NCBI GenBank assembly: GCA_015492115.1
Contig: WGFS01000048.1
Location: forward strand, 1 to 7,129
Direction: 5' to 3'
DNA: 7,129 nt
DNA from: Aquificaceae bacterium
GTDB lineage: Bacteria > Aquificota > Aquificia > Aquificales > Aquificaceae
Positions 1 to 5,186 of this stretch are shown here, one piece after another (position 1 is the first letter of the stretch; each line of letters opens with the position of its first letter). A program made the translations under genes and the position numbers. The notes beneath the pieces were generated by a model, which had not been told where the DNA came from, did no database searches, and was given only the letters and a program-made list of their open reading frames with translations.

Positions 1-377
1 AAACCTCCCCTGAAAACACCCTCAAGCAAAAGGTCCACCACGAGGGCGGTCCCCGCGCTCACGAGGACAGCACTTTCTGAGTAGAGCTCCTTAACTCCGT
101 AAGCGAGGAGAACCCTGTCTATGCCGAGGGTCTCGGGAGTCTCGTAGTCTATCTCCACGGGGATGTCTTCGAGCCTGAGTATCCTCAGCCTCTCACCTAA
201 GGTCGCTCTCAGCTCCTCGTTCAGGGACTTTCTGACGGAGGACACAACCACGAGGTCGTAGTTCCCGGAGAGCCTGCCGAGTTCAGCGTGAGGGAACCTT
301 CCCAGGTGCCTTAGCTCCCCATCAAAGAGGCAGGCGTCAACTGTCGTGTTCCCGACGTCTAAGGTAAGAACCCTCAT
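1..377 (-). CDS. coaX: Type III pantothenate kinase, N-terminal part (runs off left edge)
   Basis: Phosphorylates pantothenate with ATP, the first step of coenzyme A synthesis, in the cytosol. The ATG at 377-375 opens a frame of 125 complete codons that leaves the window at base 1, so roughly the first half of the usual ~250 residues is visible. Seen directly: the phosphate-binding motif DVGNT at residues 7-11, LGIDR at 84-88 (family GxDR), and SAGTALVVD at 107-115 followed by GG at 124-125. These motifs, in this order, are those of the CoaX (ASKHA-fold) family, not of CoaA. One oddity is that the usual DxGT motif reads SAGT here, with Ser107 in the Asp position. The start overlaps the thrB stop by 4 bp (ATGA), so the two genes are very probably co-transcribed and translationally coupled. 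Confidence 0.9.
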   Translation of the reverse strand, partial: MRVLTLDVGNTTVDACLFDGELRHLGRFPHAELGRLSGNYDLVVVSSVRKSLNEELRATLGERLRILRLEDIPVEIDYETPETLGIDRVLLAYGVKELYSESAVLVSAGTALVVDLLLEGVFRGG

Positions 378-1258
378 TCCCAGAAGGATCCTCTCTCCTC
401 CGCCTTCAGATGGAATGTCCTCGCAGAAACGCCTTCCTCTTCAAAGGCTTCCTTCATGGAAGCCCCCACCTTCTCCTTCAGGTCCTCGGAAGTTATCGCG
501 CAGACCGTCGGTCCAGCACCGCTCAGGAAGACAGCGTAAGACCCCGCAGAGTAGCCCGCCTCAAGGACTCTGTTGAACCCCTTAACGAGCTTAGCCCTGT
601 AGGGCTGATGGAGTCTGTCCTCAACCGCCGTTTTCAGAAGCTCGTACTTTCCAGTCAGAAGAGCTGAGACGAACAGGCTCGCCCTCTGGATGTTGAAGAC
701 AGCATCCTTGAGGGGAACCTCCCTCTTTATCACCCTTCTCGCCTCCTCCGTTGAGAGCTCAAAGTCCGGAACCAAAAAGACCAGTGAGAGCTCCGGGGGA
801 AAGGTGAGCTTGTTAAAGGTGAGCCCTCCGTTCTGGACGCAGACCACAAAGCCTCCCACGAAGGCAGGGAGGAGGTTGTCTGGATGGGGCTCAAACTCAA
901 AGGCTACCCCGAGCTTATCTTTCAAGTCCACCTCAAGGGAGTGGAGCTTTACGCACGCCTCTATCCCTCCCACTATGGCGGTTGCAGAGGAGCCGAGCCC
1001 CCTCGCGGTGGGGATCCTGTTCATCTGTTTCAGTTTGAAGGGTCTCGGGCTGATACCGAAGACCTCGCAGGCTCTCTTGTAGACCTTTACGACCAAGTTG
1101 TTCTCGTCCCTCGGGAGTTCCTTCCCTTCTCCCTCTATATCCACGCCGAAGGCGTCGCTCTCCTCAAATTCAAAGGTGTTGTACAGGTTGAGGGCGAGTC
1201 CGAAGGTGTCAAAGCCCGCCCCGAAGTTGGTGGTAGTCGCGGGGACGAGGAGCCTCAT
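374..1258 (-). CDS. thrB: Homoserine kinase (GHMP family)
   Basis: Phosphorylates L-homoserine to O-phosphohomoserine with ATP, the penultimate step of threonine synthesis; cytosolic. The 294 residues match the usual ThrB length. GHMP-kinase motifs are in order: N-terminal PATTTNFGAGFDTFG at 6-20 (family PATxxNLGPGFDxxG), the ATP-binding glycine loop IPTARGLGSSATA at 82-94, the ThrB-typical HPDN at 125-128, and the C-terminal LSGAGPTV at 245-252. HPDN and the overall length favour homoserine kinase over other GHMP kinases such as mevalonate kinase or IspE. The ATG at 1258-1256 is chosen because the conserved PATxxN motif begins five residues later. No good Shine-Dalgarno precedes it, and a TATCAT box lies at 1270-1265, so the message may be nearly leaderless. 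Downstream coaX overlaps by 4 bp. ThrB and CoaX share no pathway, so the pairing looks like simple operon packing. Confidence 0.95.
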   Translation of the reverse strand: MRLLVPATTTNFGAGFDTFGLALNLYNTFEFEESDAFGVDIEGEGKELPRDENNLVVKVYKRACEVFGISPRPFKLKQMNRIPTARGLGSSATAIVGGIEACVKLHSLEVDLKDKLGVAFEFEPHPDNLLPAFVGGFVVCVQNGGLTFNKLTFPPELSLVFLVPDFELSTEEARRVIKREVPLKDAVFNIQRASLFVSALLTGKYELLKTAVEDRLHQPYRAKLVKGFNRVLEAGYSAGSYAVFLSGAGPTVCAITSEDLKEKVGASMKEAFEEEGVSARTFHLKAEERGSFWE

Positions 1259-1333
1259 GGGAATATGATAAGCTACATACTCCGCTTGCGGTAAAGGATA
1301 TAAACTTTAAATTCAAAGGAGGAGGTAAGAAGA
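1259..1333. promoter_or_regulatory. Divergent thrB / NifU-like promoter region
   Basis: This 75-bp AT-rich gap is all that separates two divergent genes, so both promoters should lie here. On the plus strand TATAAA (1299-1304) could be a -10 box for the NifU-like gene, without a convincing -35. A strong ribosome site AGGAGGT (1320-1326) sits 7 nt before its ATG. On the minus strand TATCAT (1270-1265) with TTTACC (1295-1290) at a long 19-bp spacing could serve thrB. Two short palindromes are present: CCGC-TT-GCGG (1282-1291) and the imperfect CTTTAAATTCAAAG (1305-1318). Assignments of individual boxes are by eye and weak. Confidence 0.35.
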
Positions 1334-1597
1334 ATGGGAATGCCCACAAGGGAAGAGATTGAAAAGGTTCTGGACGAGATAAGACCAGCTCTGAGGTTTG
1401 ACGGCGGAGACGTTGAGCTTGTGGACGTTCAGGATGACGGGACGGTTCTGGTAAGACTGGTCGGTGCGTGCTCCGGCTGTGGAATGTCCGTCCTGACCCT
1501 GAAGGCGGGAATAGAGAGGGCCCTCAAGCAGAAGTTCCCTGAGATAAAGGAAGTCAAGGACGTGAATATGGACGTCCCGATGTCCTTCGGGATGTGA
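1334..1597 (+). CDS. NifU C-terminal-domain (Nfu-type) Fe-S cluster scaffold
   Basis: A small cytosolic protein predicted to bind and transfer an iron-sulfur cluster during Fe-S protein maturation. The 87 residues consist of a single Nfu domain. Seen directly: the family signature RPALRFDGGDVELVDV at 17-32 and the cluster-binding C46-x2-C49 in VGACSGCGMS. There is no N-terminal IscU-like domain and no A-type domain, so this is the stand-alone form and not full-length NifU or E. coli NfuA. The ATG at 1334 is preceded by AGGAGGT at 1320-1326 with 7-nt spacing; the in-frame ATG at 1340 is too far from it. It is a single-gene unit, divergent from thrB. Its last 44 bp overlap the 3' end of the opposing helicase gene, so no separate terminator fits between them. 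The helicase it faces is itself predicted to carry a 4Fe-4S cluster, which may be coincidence. Confidence 0.93.
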   Translation: MGMPTREEIEKVLDEIRPALRFDGGDVELVDVQDDGTVLVRLVGACSGCGMSVLTLKAGIERALKQKFPEIKEVKDVNMDVPMSFGM

Positions 1598-3497
1598 GGT
1601 TCTTTTCGTAAACGATATTCACCCCGAGCTCACGGAGGAAGTCAACAAATTCCCTGTATCTCCATATCCGGTTGTCGCACAGGATTATGGTGCCCGAGTC
1701 CGTCTTCTGTCTCACCAGTCTCCCCACACCCTGTCTGAACTTTATGAAAGCCTTCCTCCTCTGATACTCAAAGGGGTCCTCCCCGATGCTCTTCAGATAC
1801 CTTATCCTGTGGTAGGTCACGGGGTCCTCGGGGCTCTCAAAGGGTAGCTTTGACATCAGGATCCCCTTCTCCCCCCTCACATCTATCCCCGTCCATAGGC
1901 TGTCAAGCCCCACGAGAACCTTTATCCTCCCATCTCTCAGCTTCTCTATCAGGGAGTTCAGGCTCCCCTCTCCCTGCCTCGCCACCTCCCCGTTACCTTC
2001 AAAGAGCTTCAGGTGCCTCCTGTTCGTCAGGAGCACGAGGACCCTGTCGTGAACGCTCCTTATGTCCTCGTAGGACTCCTTGAGCTTCTCCTCCCAGCCC
2101 TCCTTCTTGGGGTTAGTGTTCGCGATTATGAAGGTTACCTTTGAGTAGTCAAAGTTGTGTCCGAGTCTGTAAAAGTCCCCCTCTATCCCGGTCGTGAACC
2201 TTATATCCTCTGGGTCTATGGTTGCTGAGGTGAGGAGGACGCCTCTGTAGAGCTCGGGGTCAACGATCCCTCTCGGGAAGACGGGGAATATCTCAAGCCT
2301 GTAGTTGTATGTCTGGAGCCTTCTGCTCCAGCTTCTGGAAACCTTGTAGCCGAACTCCTCCCTGTCCTCCTCGCAGAGCCTCAAAAACTGGGAGAGCTTC
2401 TGGAGCTTTCTCTCAAGGTAGTCTATCTTCTTTACCTTCTCTATAAGCTCCCTCTCACCCTCGTCCGGCTCCTCGTAGCCCGCTCTGAAGCGTTCAAGTA
2501 AATCAGGTGGAAAGAGCATGCTCCCCTCCAAGAAGCCCTTCAGCCTGAAGCTGACCATCAGCCTGCCCTCTAAGAACTCCTCAACCTCCGAGAGGAGCCT
2601 CTCCCTGAACTCCTGAACGAGCCTCTTTACAGGGTCGGCGAGCTCCTTCCTGAGCGCGGGTATGTAGGGGGAGAGGCTTTCCATGGAGACCTCCTGGTTG
2701 TCCTCTTTGAAGAGCTTCTCAAAGCTCTCTCTGAAGAAGTCCTCGGGACTGAGCTTTATCTCTCTTTCCAAGAGCTTCTCCAGGTTTCCTATCAGCTCCC
2801 TGAACCAGTAGAGGGAGAGGGCTGATGTGCTCGCAAGTGTGAGGTATCTGTCGAGTTCGTGGGCTTCGTCTATGACGAGCACCCTGTCTTCCGTGTCCTC
2901 AAAATCCTTTAAGGCTAAGAGGGCGTGGTTAACGACGAGTATCTGAGCTCTCCTTTCTTTGGACTTCACCTTCTCCCAGTAGTAGCACTCACCCCTGTAG
3001 GGGCATACGTTCCTGTAGTGAAGAGTGCAGTAATCGTCGTCCACATTCAGCTTTGAGATAGCCTCCGGGGAGCAGGAGCTTAAAGTGAGGTCTCCTTCCC
3101 ACTCTGTCTCCATCAGCTCCGGTATGTCCCCCAGCTCTTCTGCAGAGAGTCTCTCCTTGTAAAACCTGTCCAGGCAGAGGTAGTTCCCCTTTCCCTTGAG
3201 GACCGCGTAGCTCACCTCCTCCCCGGTCAGGAGCCTGTAATGTCCTGTGAGGAACTCTATGTCCCTCCTCAGCTGGTCCTGAAGTATCTTCGTTCCCGTT
3301 GAGATTATAGCCTTTTGTCCGGAGGTTATGATGGGTATGAGGTAGGCGAAGGTCTTCCCCGTTCCAGTCGGAGCCTCAACGAGCTTTACGTCTCCTTCCT
3401 CTATAAGCTCCTGAACTATCCCTATGAACTCCTCCTGGGAACTCCTCCTCTCGTATCCCTTTGTGAGGAGGTACTCGTAAAAGGATTCCGTGTCCAT
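1554..3497 (-). CDS. dinG: DinG/XPD-family Fe-S DNA helicase
   Basis: Predicted ATP-dependent 5'-3' DNA helicase of superfamily 2 acting in repair or in resolving R-loops and other structures. The product is 647 residues from the ATG at 3497. In that numbering I see Walker A APTGTGKT at 42-49, Walker B DEAH at 210-213, LLTSATI at 421-427, motif V GLDSLWTGIDV at 530-540 and motif VI QGVGRLVR at 589-596. Between motifs I and II are C108, C157, C165 and C171, which fit the 4Fe-4S ligands of the XPD/DinG group; C142 is an extra cysteine. No exonuclease domain is attached, and the length is below E. coli DinG (~716). An in-frame GTG at 3500 is the alternative start; the ATG is preferred because AAGGT lies about 6 nt upstream. 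The start overlaps the upstream stop as TGATG, implying translational coupling. The last 44 bp overlap the opposing NifU-like gene. Confidence 0.9.
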   Translation of the reverse strand: MDTESFYEYLLTKGYERRSSQEEFIGIVQELIEEGDVKLVEAPTGTGKTFAYLIPIITSGQKAIISTGTKILQDQLRRDIEFLTGHYRLLTGEEVSYAVLKGKGNYLCLDRFYKERLSAEELGDIPELMETEWEGDLTLSSCSPEAISKLNVDDDYCTLHYRNVCPYRGECYYWEKVKSKERRAQILVVNHALLALKDFEDTEDRVLVIDEAHELDRYLTLASTSALSLYWFRELIGNLEKLLEREIKLSPEDFFRESFEKLFKEDNQEVSMESLSPYIPALRKELADPVKRLVQEFRERLLSEVEEFLEGRLMVSFRLKGFLEGSMLFPPDLLERFRAGYEEPDEGERELIEKVKKIDYLERKLQKLSQFLRLCEEDREEFGYKVSRSWSRRLQTYNYRLEIFPVFPRGIVDPELYRGVLLTSATIDPEDIRFTTGIEGDFYRLGHNFDYSKVTFIIANTNPKKEGWEEKLKESYEDIRSVHDRVLVLLTNRRHLKLFEGNGEVARQGEGSLNSLIEKLRDGRIKVLVGLDSLWTGIDVRGEKGILMSKLPFESPEDPVTYHRIRYLKSIGEDPFEYQRRKAFIKFRQGVGRLVRQKTDSGTIILCDNRIWRYREFVDFLRELGVNIVYEKNLTSRRTSGRPYSRP

Positions 3498-4021
3498 CAC
3501 ATAACCTTGATGTAGCCGAAGCCGTTGGTCTGGAGCCTGCCCACGCTCGCAACGCCGGAGGGAACTATCTTGACGAAGTCAAAGAAGTTCTCGTACTTGA
3601 GCTTCAGGCTCTTTATCGTTATGTTGCAGATATAGAACTCCACCTCAAACTGGGACAGGTATGCGAGCCTTTCCTCTGCACGCTTCAGGTCTATCTTCTC
3701 CTTCTCCCACTTAGTTCCTTTCAGGGTCTTCATGAAGAACTTAACCCCAACCCCGTTTGCGACGAGGACAAGCTTTATCCTGAAGGGGTCAAAGTCATAC
3801 GCGGATAGATGGTTCCTTATGTTGCTCAGCATGGCGTGGAACCTGCTCTCCTGGGGAAAGTCGCAGTGGTAGACGACAGCGTCCTCCGTCTCCTTTTTAG
3901 GAAGGTCCTCAAGGCTCAGTCTGGGTAGCTGAACCTTCTTCTCCTGGGCAAAGACTCCCCTCACAAGTAAGGGCATGGATAGGGTCAGAGCTCCCACCTT
4001 GAAGAAGTCCCTTCTGTCCAT
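3497..4021 (-). CDS. Tat-exported DsrE-family protein
   Basis: A 174-residue protein with a twin-arginine signal: DRRDFFK at 2-8, a hydrophobic stretch to about residue 24, and a likely cleavage VFA|Q after residue 25. It should therefore fold in the cytosol and work in the periplasm. The mature part looks like the DsrE/TusD fold: YHCDFP near 51-56, a strand LVLVANGVGVKFF at 85-97, the conserved cysteine C132 in YICNITIKSLKL, and the closing VPSGVASVGRLQTNGFGYIKV (153-173), which is characteristic of DsrE-like proteins. Family members relay persulfide sulfur on that cysteine, but many exported ones have no assigned substrate; sulfur handling is inference. A longer frame begins at 4042. The ATG at 4021 is preferred because AGGGGGTG lies 4 nt upstream and the Tat motif starts immediately after it. 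The gene overlaps the helicase gene by one base and lies 119 bp after the SOR/ABM-like gene. Confidence 0.83.
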   Translation of the reverse strand: MDRRDFFKVGALTLSMPLLVRGVFAQEKKVQLPRLSLEDLPKKETEDAVVYHCDFPQESRFHAMLSNIRNHLSAYDFDPFRIKLVLVANGVGVKFFMKTLKGTKWEKEKIDLKRAEERLAYLSQFEVEFYICNITIKSLKLKYENFFDFVKIVPSGVASVGRLQTNGFGYIKVM

Positions 4022-4025
4022 GGCA

Positions 4026-4033
4026 CACCCCCT
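4026..4033 (-). promoter_or_regulatory. Shine-Dalgarno site fixing the DsrE-like start
   Basis: AGGGGGTG on the minus strand matches AGGAGGTG in seven of eight bases and ends 4 nt before the ATG at 4021. It lies inside the N-terminal extension of the longer frame that starts at 4042, so it argues for the shorter, Tat-leading start. Confidence 0.7.
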
Positions 4034-4057
4034 TTCTTGCATTTAATTTAGTCTATG

Positions 4058-4086
4058 ATGCTATTTAAGATAGCACTCCTGGTCAT
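4058..4086 (-). promoter_or_regulatory. Candidate promoter for the DsrE-like/helicase pair
   Basis: On the minus strand ATGACC (4086-4081) and TAGCAT (4063-4058) are separated by 17 bp. Each matches four of six sigma-70-type consensus bases. Transcription would begin near 4051, leaving about a 30-nt leader containing the ribosome site. A perfect inverted repeat (4060-4074) straddles the spacer and -10. If this promoter is not used, the genes would be read from the promoter at 4635-4664. Confidence 0.28.
4060..4074. repeat. Short perfect inverted repeat upstream of the DsrE-like gene
   Basis: GCTAT-TTAAG-ATAGC: a 5-bp perfect arm on each side of a 5-nt centre. It lies over the candidate -10 and spacer of the DsrE-like gene, where an operator would be expected. 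It is too short and AT-rich to act as an intrinsic terminator, and has no following U-tract on either strand. Confidence 0.4.
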
Positions 4087-4100
4087 GTTCTTGTTCTCTT

Positions 4101-4125
4101 AAAAAAGGAAAAAGGAGGGGAGGGG
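4101..4125. other. 25-nt homopurine/homopyrimidine tract
   Basis: The plus strand is uninterrupted purine for 25 nt, A-rich at the left and G-rich at the right; the minus strand is correspondingly C-rich and then T-rich. It lies just past the 3' end of the SOR/ABM-like gene. As minus-strand RNA it would be a G-free C-rich then U-rich segment with no strong hairpin before it, so it may help end transcription in a Rho-like or hairpin-independent way. That role is inference. Confidence 0.5.
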
Positions 4126-4140
4126 CGAGCCATGGAGGGG

Positions 4141-4599
4141 TCAGCAACTCTCGCAGGACGCAAACTTCTTCTTAGCGTATATCGCCTTCTGGGCGGTCTC
4201 CGGATCGTAAGCCTTGCCCTGCCAGAGCATCGTGTAGGCTATCTCCTCGTTTCCGTTCTCACAGAGCTCAAGAACCCTCTCAAAGAGCCTCTGGAACTCG
4301 GGGCTCTGGTGGGACTTCTCGTGCTGTTCAAAGGAAGTCCAGAAGGTAACTATCAAGGCTTCCCTGTCCTTGAGGGGGGATACCTCCCTGTCCTCAACCG
4401 TTGAACCTTCTTTGGATATCATCCCCGCATTCATCAGGACGAAACCACCTATGAACCCGTCTATGGAGTGGAAGGTTTTCACGTGCTCACAGAGCTCAGC
4501 GACCCTCTCTTCAAGGTCCTCAACGGTGTACTCGGGCTTTAAGATAACCCTGTTTATGGTAACCACCCCATCGGGTGGGAACTCTCTTATCAGTGCCAT
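4141..4599 (-). CDS. Short SOR-like / ABM-fold (dimeric ferredoxin-like) protein, function unknown
   Basis: A 152-residue, apparently cytosolic protein without signal peptide or membrane segment. I do not recognise a named gene. The pattern HSIDGFIGGFVLMNAG at 44-59 followed by ALIVTFWTSFEQHEKSHQS at 81-99 fits the ABM/ferredoxin-like fold. It is closest, by eye, to sulfur oxygenase reductase (SOR), whose N-terminal half has TFWKDWKDHEEMH. Cys37 lies 56 residues before His93, and His93/His97 form an HxxxH pair; SOR has C31 and H86/H90 with a spacing of 55. A counterpart of the SOR third iron ligand (E114) is not obvious, and the protein is half SOR length. C113 and a C-terminal C149-x2-C152 are further cysteines. 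The ATG at 4599 is fixed by AAGGAGGTG 6 nt upstream; a longer frame reaching 4839 crosses the promoter and ribH and is not credible. Alternative: a generic ABM or heme-degrading-monooxygenase-like protein. Confidence 0.78.
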   Translation of the reverse strand: MALIREFPPDGVVTINRVILKPEYTVEDLEERVAELCEHVKTFHSIDGFIGGFVLMNAGMISKEGSTVEDREVSPLKDREALIVTFWTSFEQHEKSHQSPEFQRLFERVLELCENGNEEIAYTMLWQGKAYDPETAQKAIYAKKKFASCESC

Positions 4600-4605
4600 A
4601 GCTAA

Positions 4606-4614
4606 CACCTCCTT
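4606..4614 (-). promoter_or_regulatory. Strong Shine-Dalgarno deciding the SOR/ABM-like start
   Basis: AAGGAGGTG on the minus strand is a near-perfect anti-16S match ending 6 nt before the ATG at 4599. It settles the start against the in-frame extension up to 4839. By contrast, the divergent ribH has no such site. Confidence 0.85.
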
Positions 4615-4634
4615 CGGTTTATAAGGATATTTAT

Positions 4635-4664
4635 ATATAAGAAATCCGTTATGACCTGTGTCAA
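4635..4664 (-). promoter_or_regulatory. Sigma-70-type promoter for the SOR/ABM-like gene
   Basis: On the minus strand a perfect -35 TTGACA (4664-4659) is followed after 18 bp by TTATAT (4640-4635), or after 19 bp by TATATA. The whole -10 area (4619-4640) is strongly AT-rich. Initiation near 4628 would give a leader of about 29 nt containing the Shine-Dalgarno site. This is the best promoter I can see in the window. Confidence 0.65.
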
Positions 4665-4679
4665 ATAAGGGGAAAGTGG

Positions 4680-4701
4680 GTCCCCGGAGGACTTTTGGGA
4701 C
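4680..4701. repeat. Inverted repeat in the ribH promoter region
   Basis: GTCCC (4680-4684) and GGGAC (4697-4701) form a 5-bp inverted repeat with a 12-nt centre. A competing nested pair is GTCC (4680-4683) with GGAC (4689-4692). The repeat abuts the TATAAT box at 4702 and covers the spacer where a -35 would lie, so an operator is conceivable. It lies upstream of the expected ribH transcript start, so it is not an RNA leader structure for ribH. Confidence 0.35.
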
Positions 4702-4707
4702 TATAAT
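4702..4707 (+). promoter_or_regulatory. Consensus -10 box of ribH, implying a (near-)leaderless mRNA
   Basis: TATAAT, a perfect -10 hexamer, ends 9 nt before the ribH ATG at 4717. Transcription would begin near 4713-4716, leaving only a few leader bases, and no Shine-Dalgarno lies upstream of the ATG. No good -35 is seen at 16-18 bp (GGTCCC or neighbours). Confidence 0.55.
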
Positions 4708-4716
4708 TAAAACACT

Positions 4717-5181
4717 ATGAAGAGATACGAGGGAGAACTCAAGGCTGAAGGTCTGAAGTTCGGGATAGTTGCGTCCAGGTTCAACCACATGCTCGTGGAC
4801 AGGCTCGTAGAGGGGGCTATAGACTGCATACTCAGGCACGGGGGATCCGAGGAGAACATAGAGCTCGCGAGGGTTCCGGGCTCATGGGAGATACCCGTCG
4901 CCGTGAAGAAGTTCTTGGAGCGTGAGGACATAGACGCTGTCATAGCCCTCGGCGTCCTCATAAGGGGGAGCACCCCCCACTTTGAGTACATAGCGAGTGA
5001 GGTCTCAAAGGGCATAGCCAACCTCTCCATAGAGGCGGGGAAGCCCGTATCTTTTGGGATAATAACTGCGGACAACCTGGAGCAGGCGGTAGAGAGGGCG
5101 GGGACGAAGATGGGGAATAAAGGATGGGAGTCCGCTCTGTCTGCGATAGAGATGGCTAACCTCTTCAGGAAGCTCGGTTAA
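4717..5181 (+). CDS. ribH: 6,7-dimethyl-8-ribityllumazine synthase
   Basis: Condenses 5-amino-6-ribitylamino-uracil with 3,4-dihydroxy-2-butanone 4-phosphate to the direct precursor of riboflavin; cytosolic, and in Aquifex a 60-subunit icosahedral capsid. The 154 residues equal A. aeolicus RibH, which it resembles closely along its length (for example FGIVASRFNH at 15-24, RVPGSWEIP at 52-60). Active-site positions known in that enzyme are all present: F22, H88 in RGSTPHFEY, R127 and K135. I take the ATG at 4717, which matches the family N-terminus; it has a consensus -10 just upstream and no Shine-Dalgarno. nusB follows after 5 bp, a ribH-nusB order common in bacteria. No FMN riboswitch is possible in the leader because the leader is only a few bases. 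Confidence 0.98.
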   Translation: MKRYEGELKAEGLKFGIVASRFNHMLVDRLVEGAIDCILRHGGSEENIELARVPGSWEIPVAVKKFLEREDIDAVIALGVLIRGSTPHFEYIASEVSKGIANLSIEAGKPVSFGIITADNLEQAVERAGTKMGNKGWESALSAIEMANLFRKLG

Positions 5182-5186
5182 CCGCC

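Noticed and set aside
884..1294. A 136-codon plus-strand frame
   Set aside because: Antisense to thrB, whose motifs are unambiguous; no ribosome site and no family resemblance.
3498..3500. GTG as start codon of the helicase
   Set aside because: It adds a single residue; the adjacent ATG has the better spacing to AAGGT and the usual TGATG coupling geometry, though the GTG cannot be excluded.
4022..4042. Alternative upstream ATG of the DsrE-like gene
   Set aside because: The good ribosome site lies inside this extension, and a Tat signal normally begins within a few residues of the twin arginines.
4132..4404. Plus-strand 90-codon frame preceded by a G-rich Shine-Dalgarno-like run
   Set aside because: The G-rich run is part of the homopurine tract, and the frame is antisense to the SOR/ABM-like gene with no protein family resemblance.
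4685..4716. FMN riboswitch before ribH
   Set aside because: The consensus -10 is 9 nt before the start codon, so there is no leader RNA to hold one, and no RFN-type conserved segments are visible.
4600..4839. N-terminal extension of the SOR/ABM-like frame up to 4839
   Set aside because: It would cross its own promoter and Shine-Dalgarno and run antisense through the start of ribH; the extra residues look like translated promoter and antisense sequence.
4707..5075. Minus-strand 122-codon frame
   Set aside because: Antisense shadow of ribH, which is certain.
5176..5183. GGTTAACC palindrome at the ribH-nusB junction
   Set aside because: Only 8 bp and overlapping the ribH stop codon; no U-tract, so neither terminator nor convincing operator.
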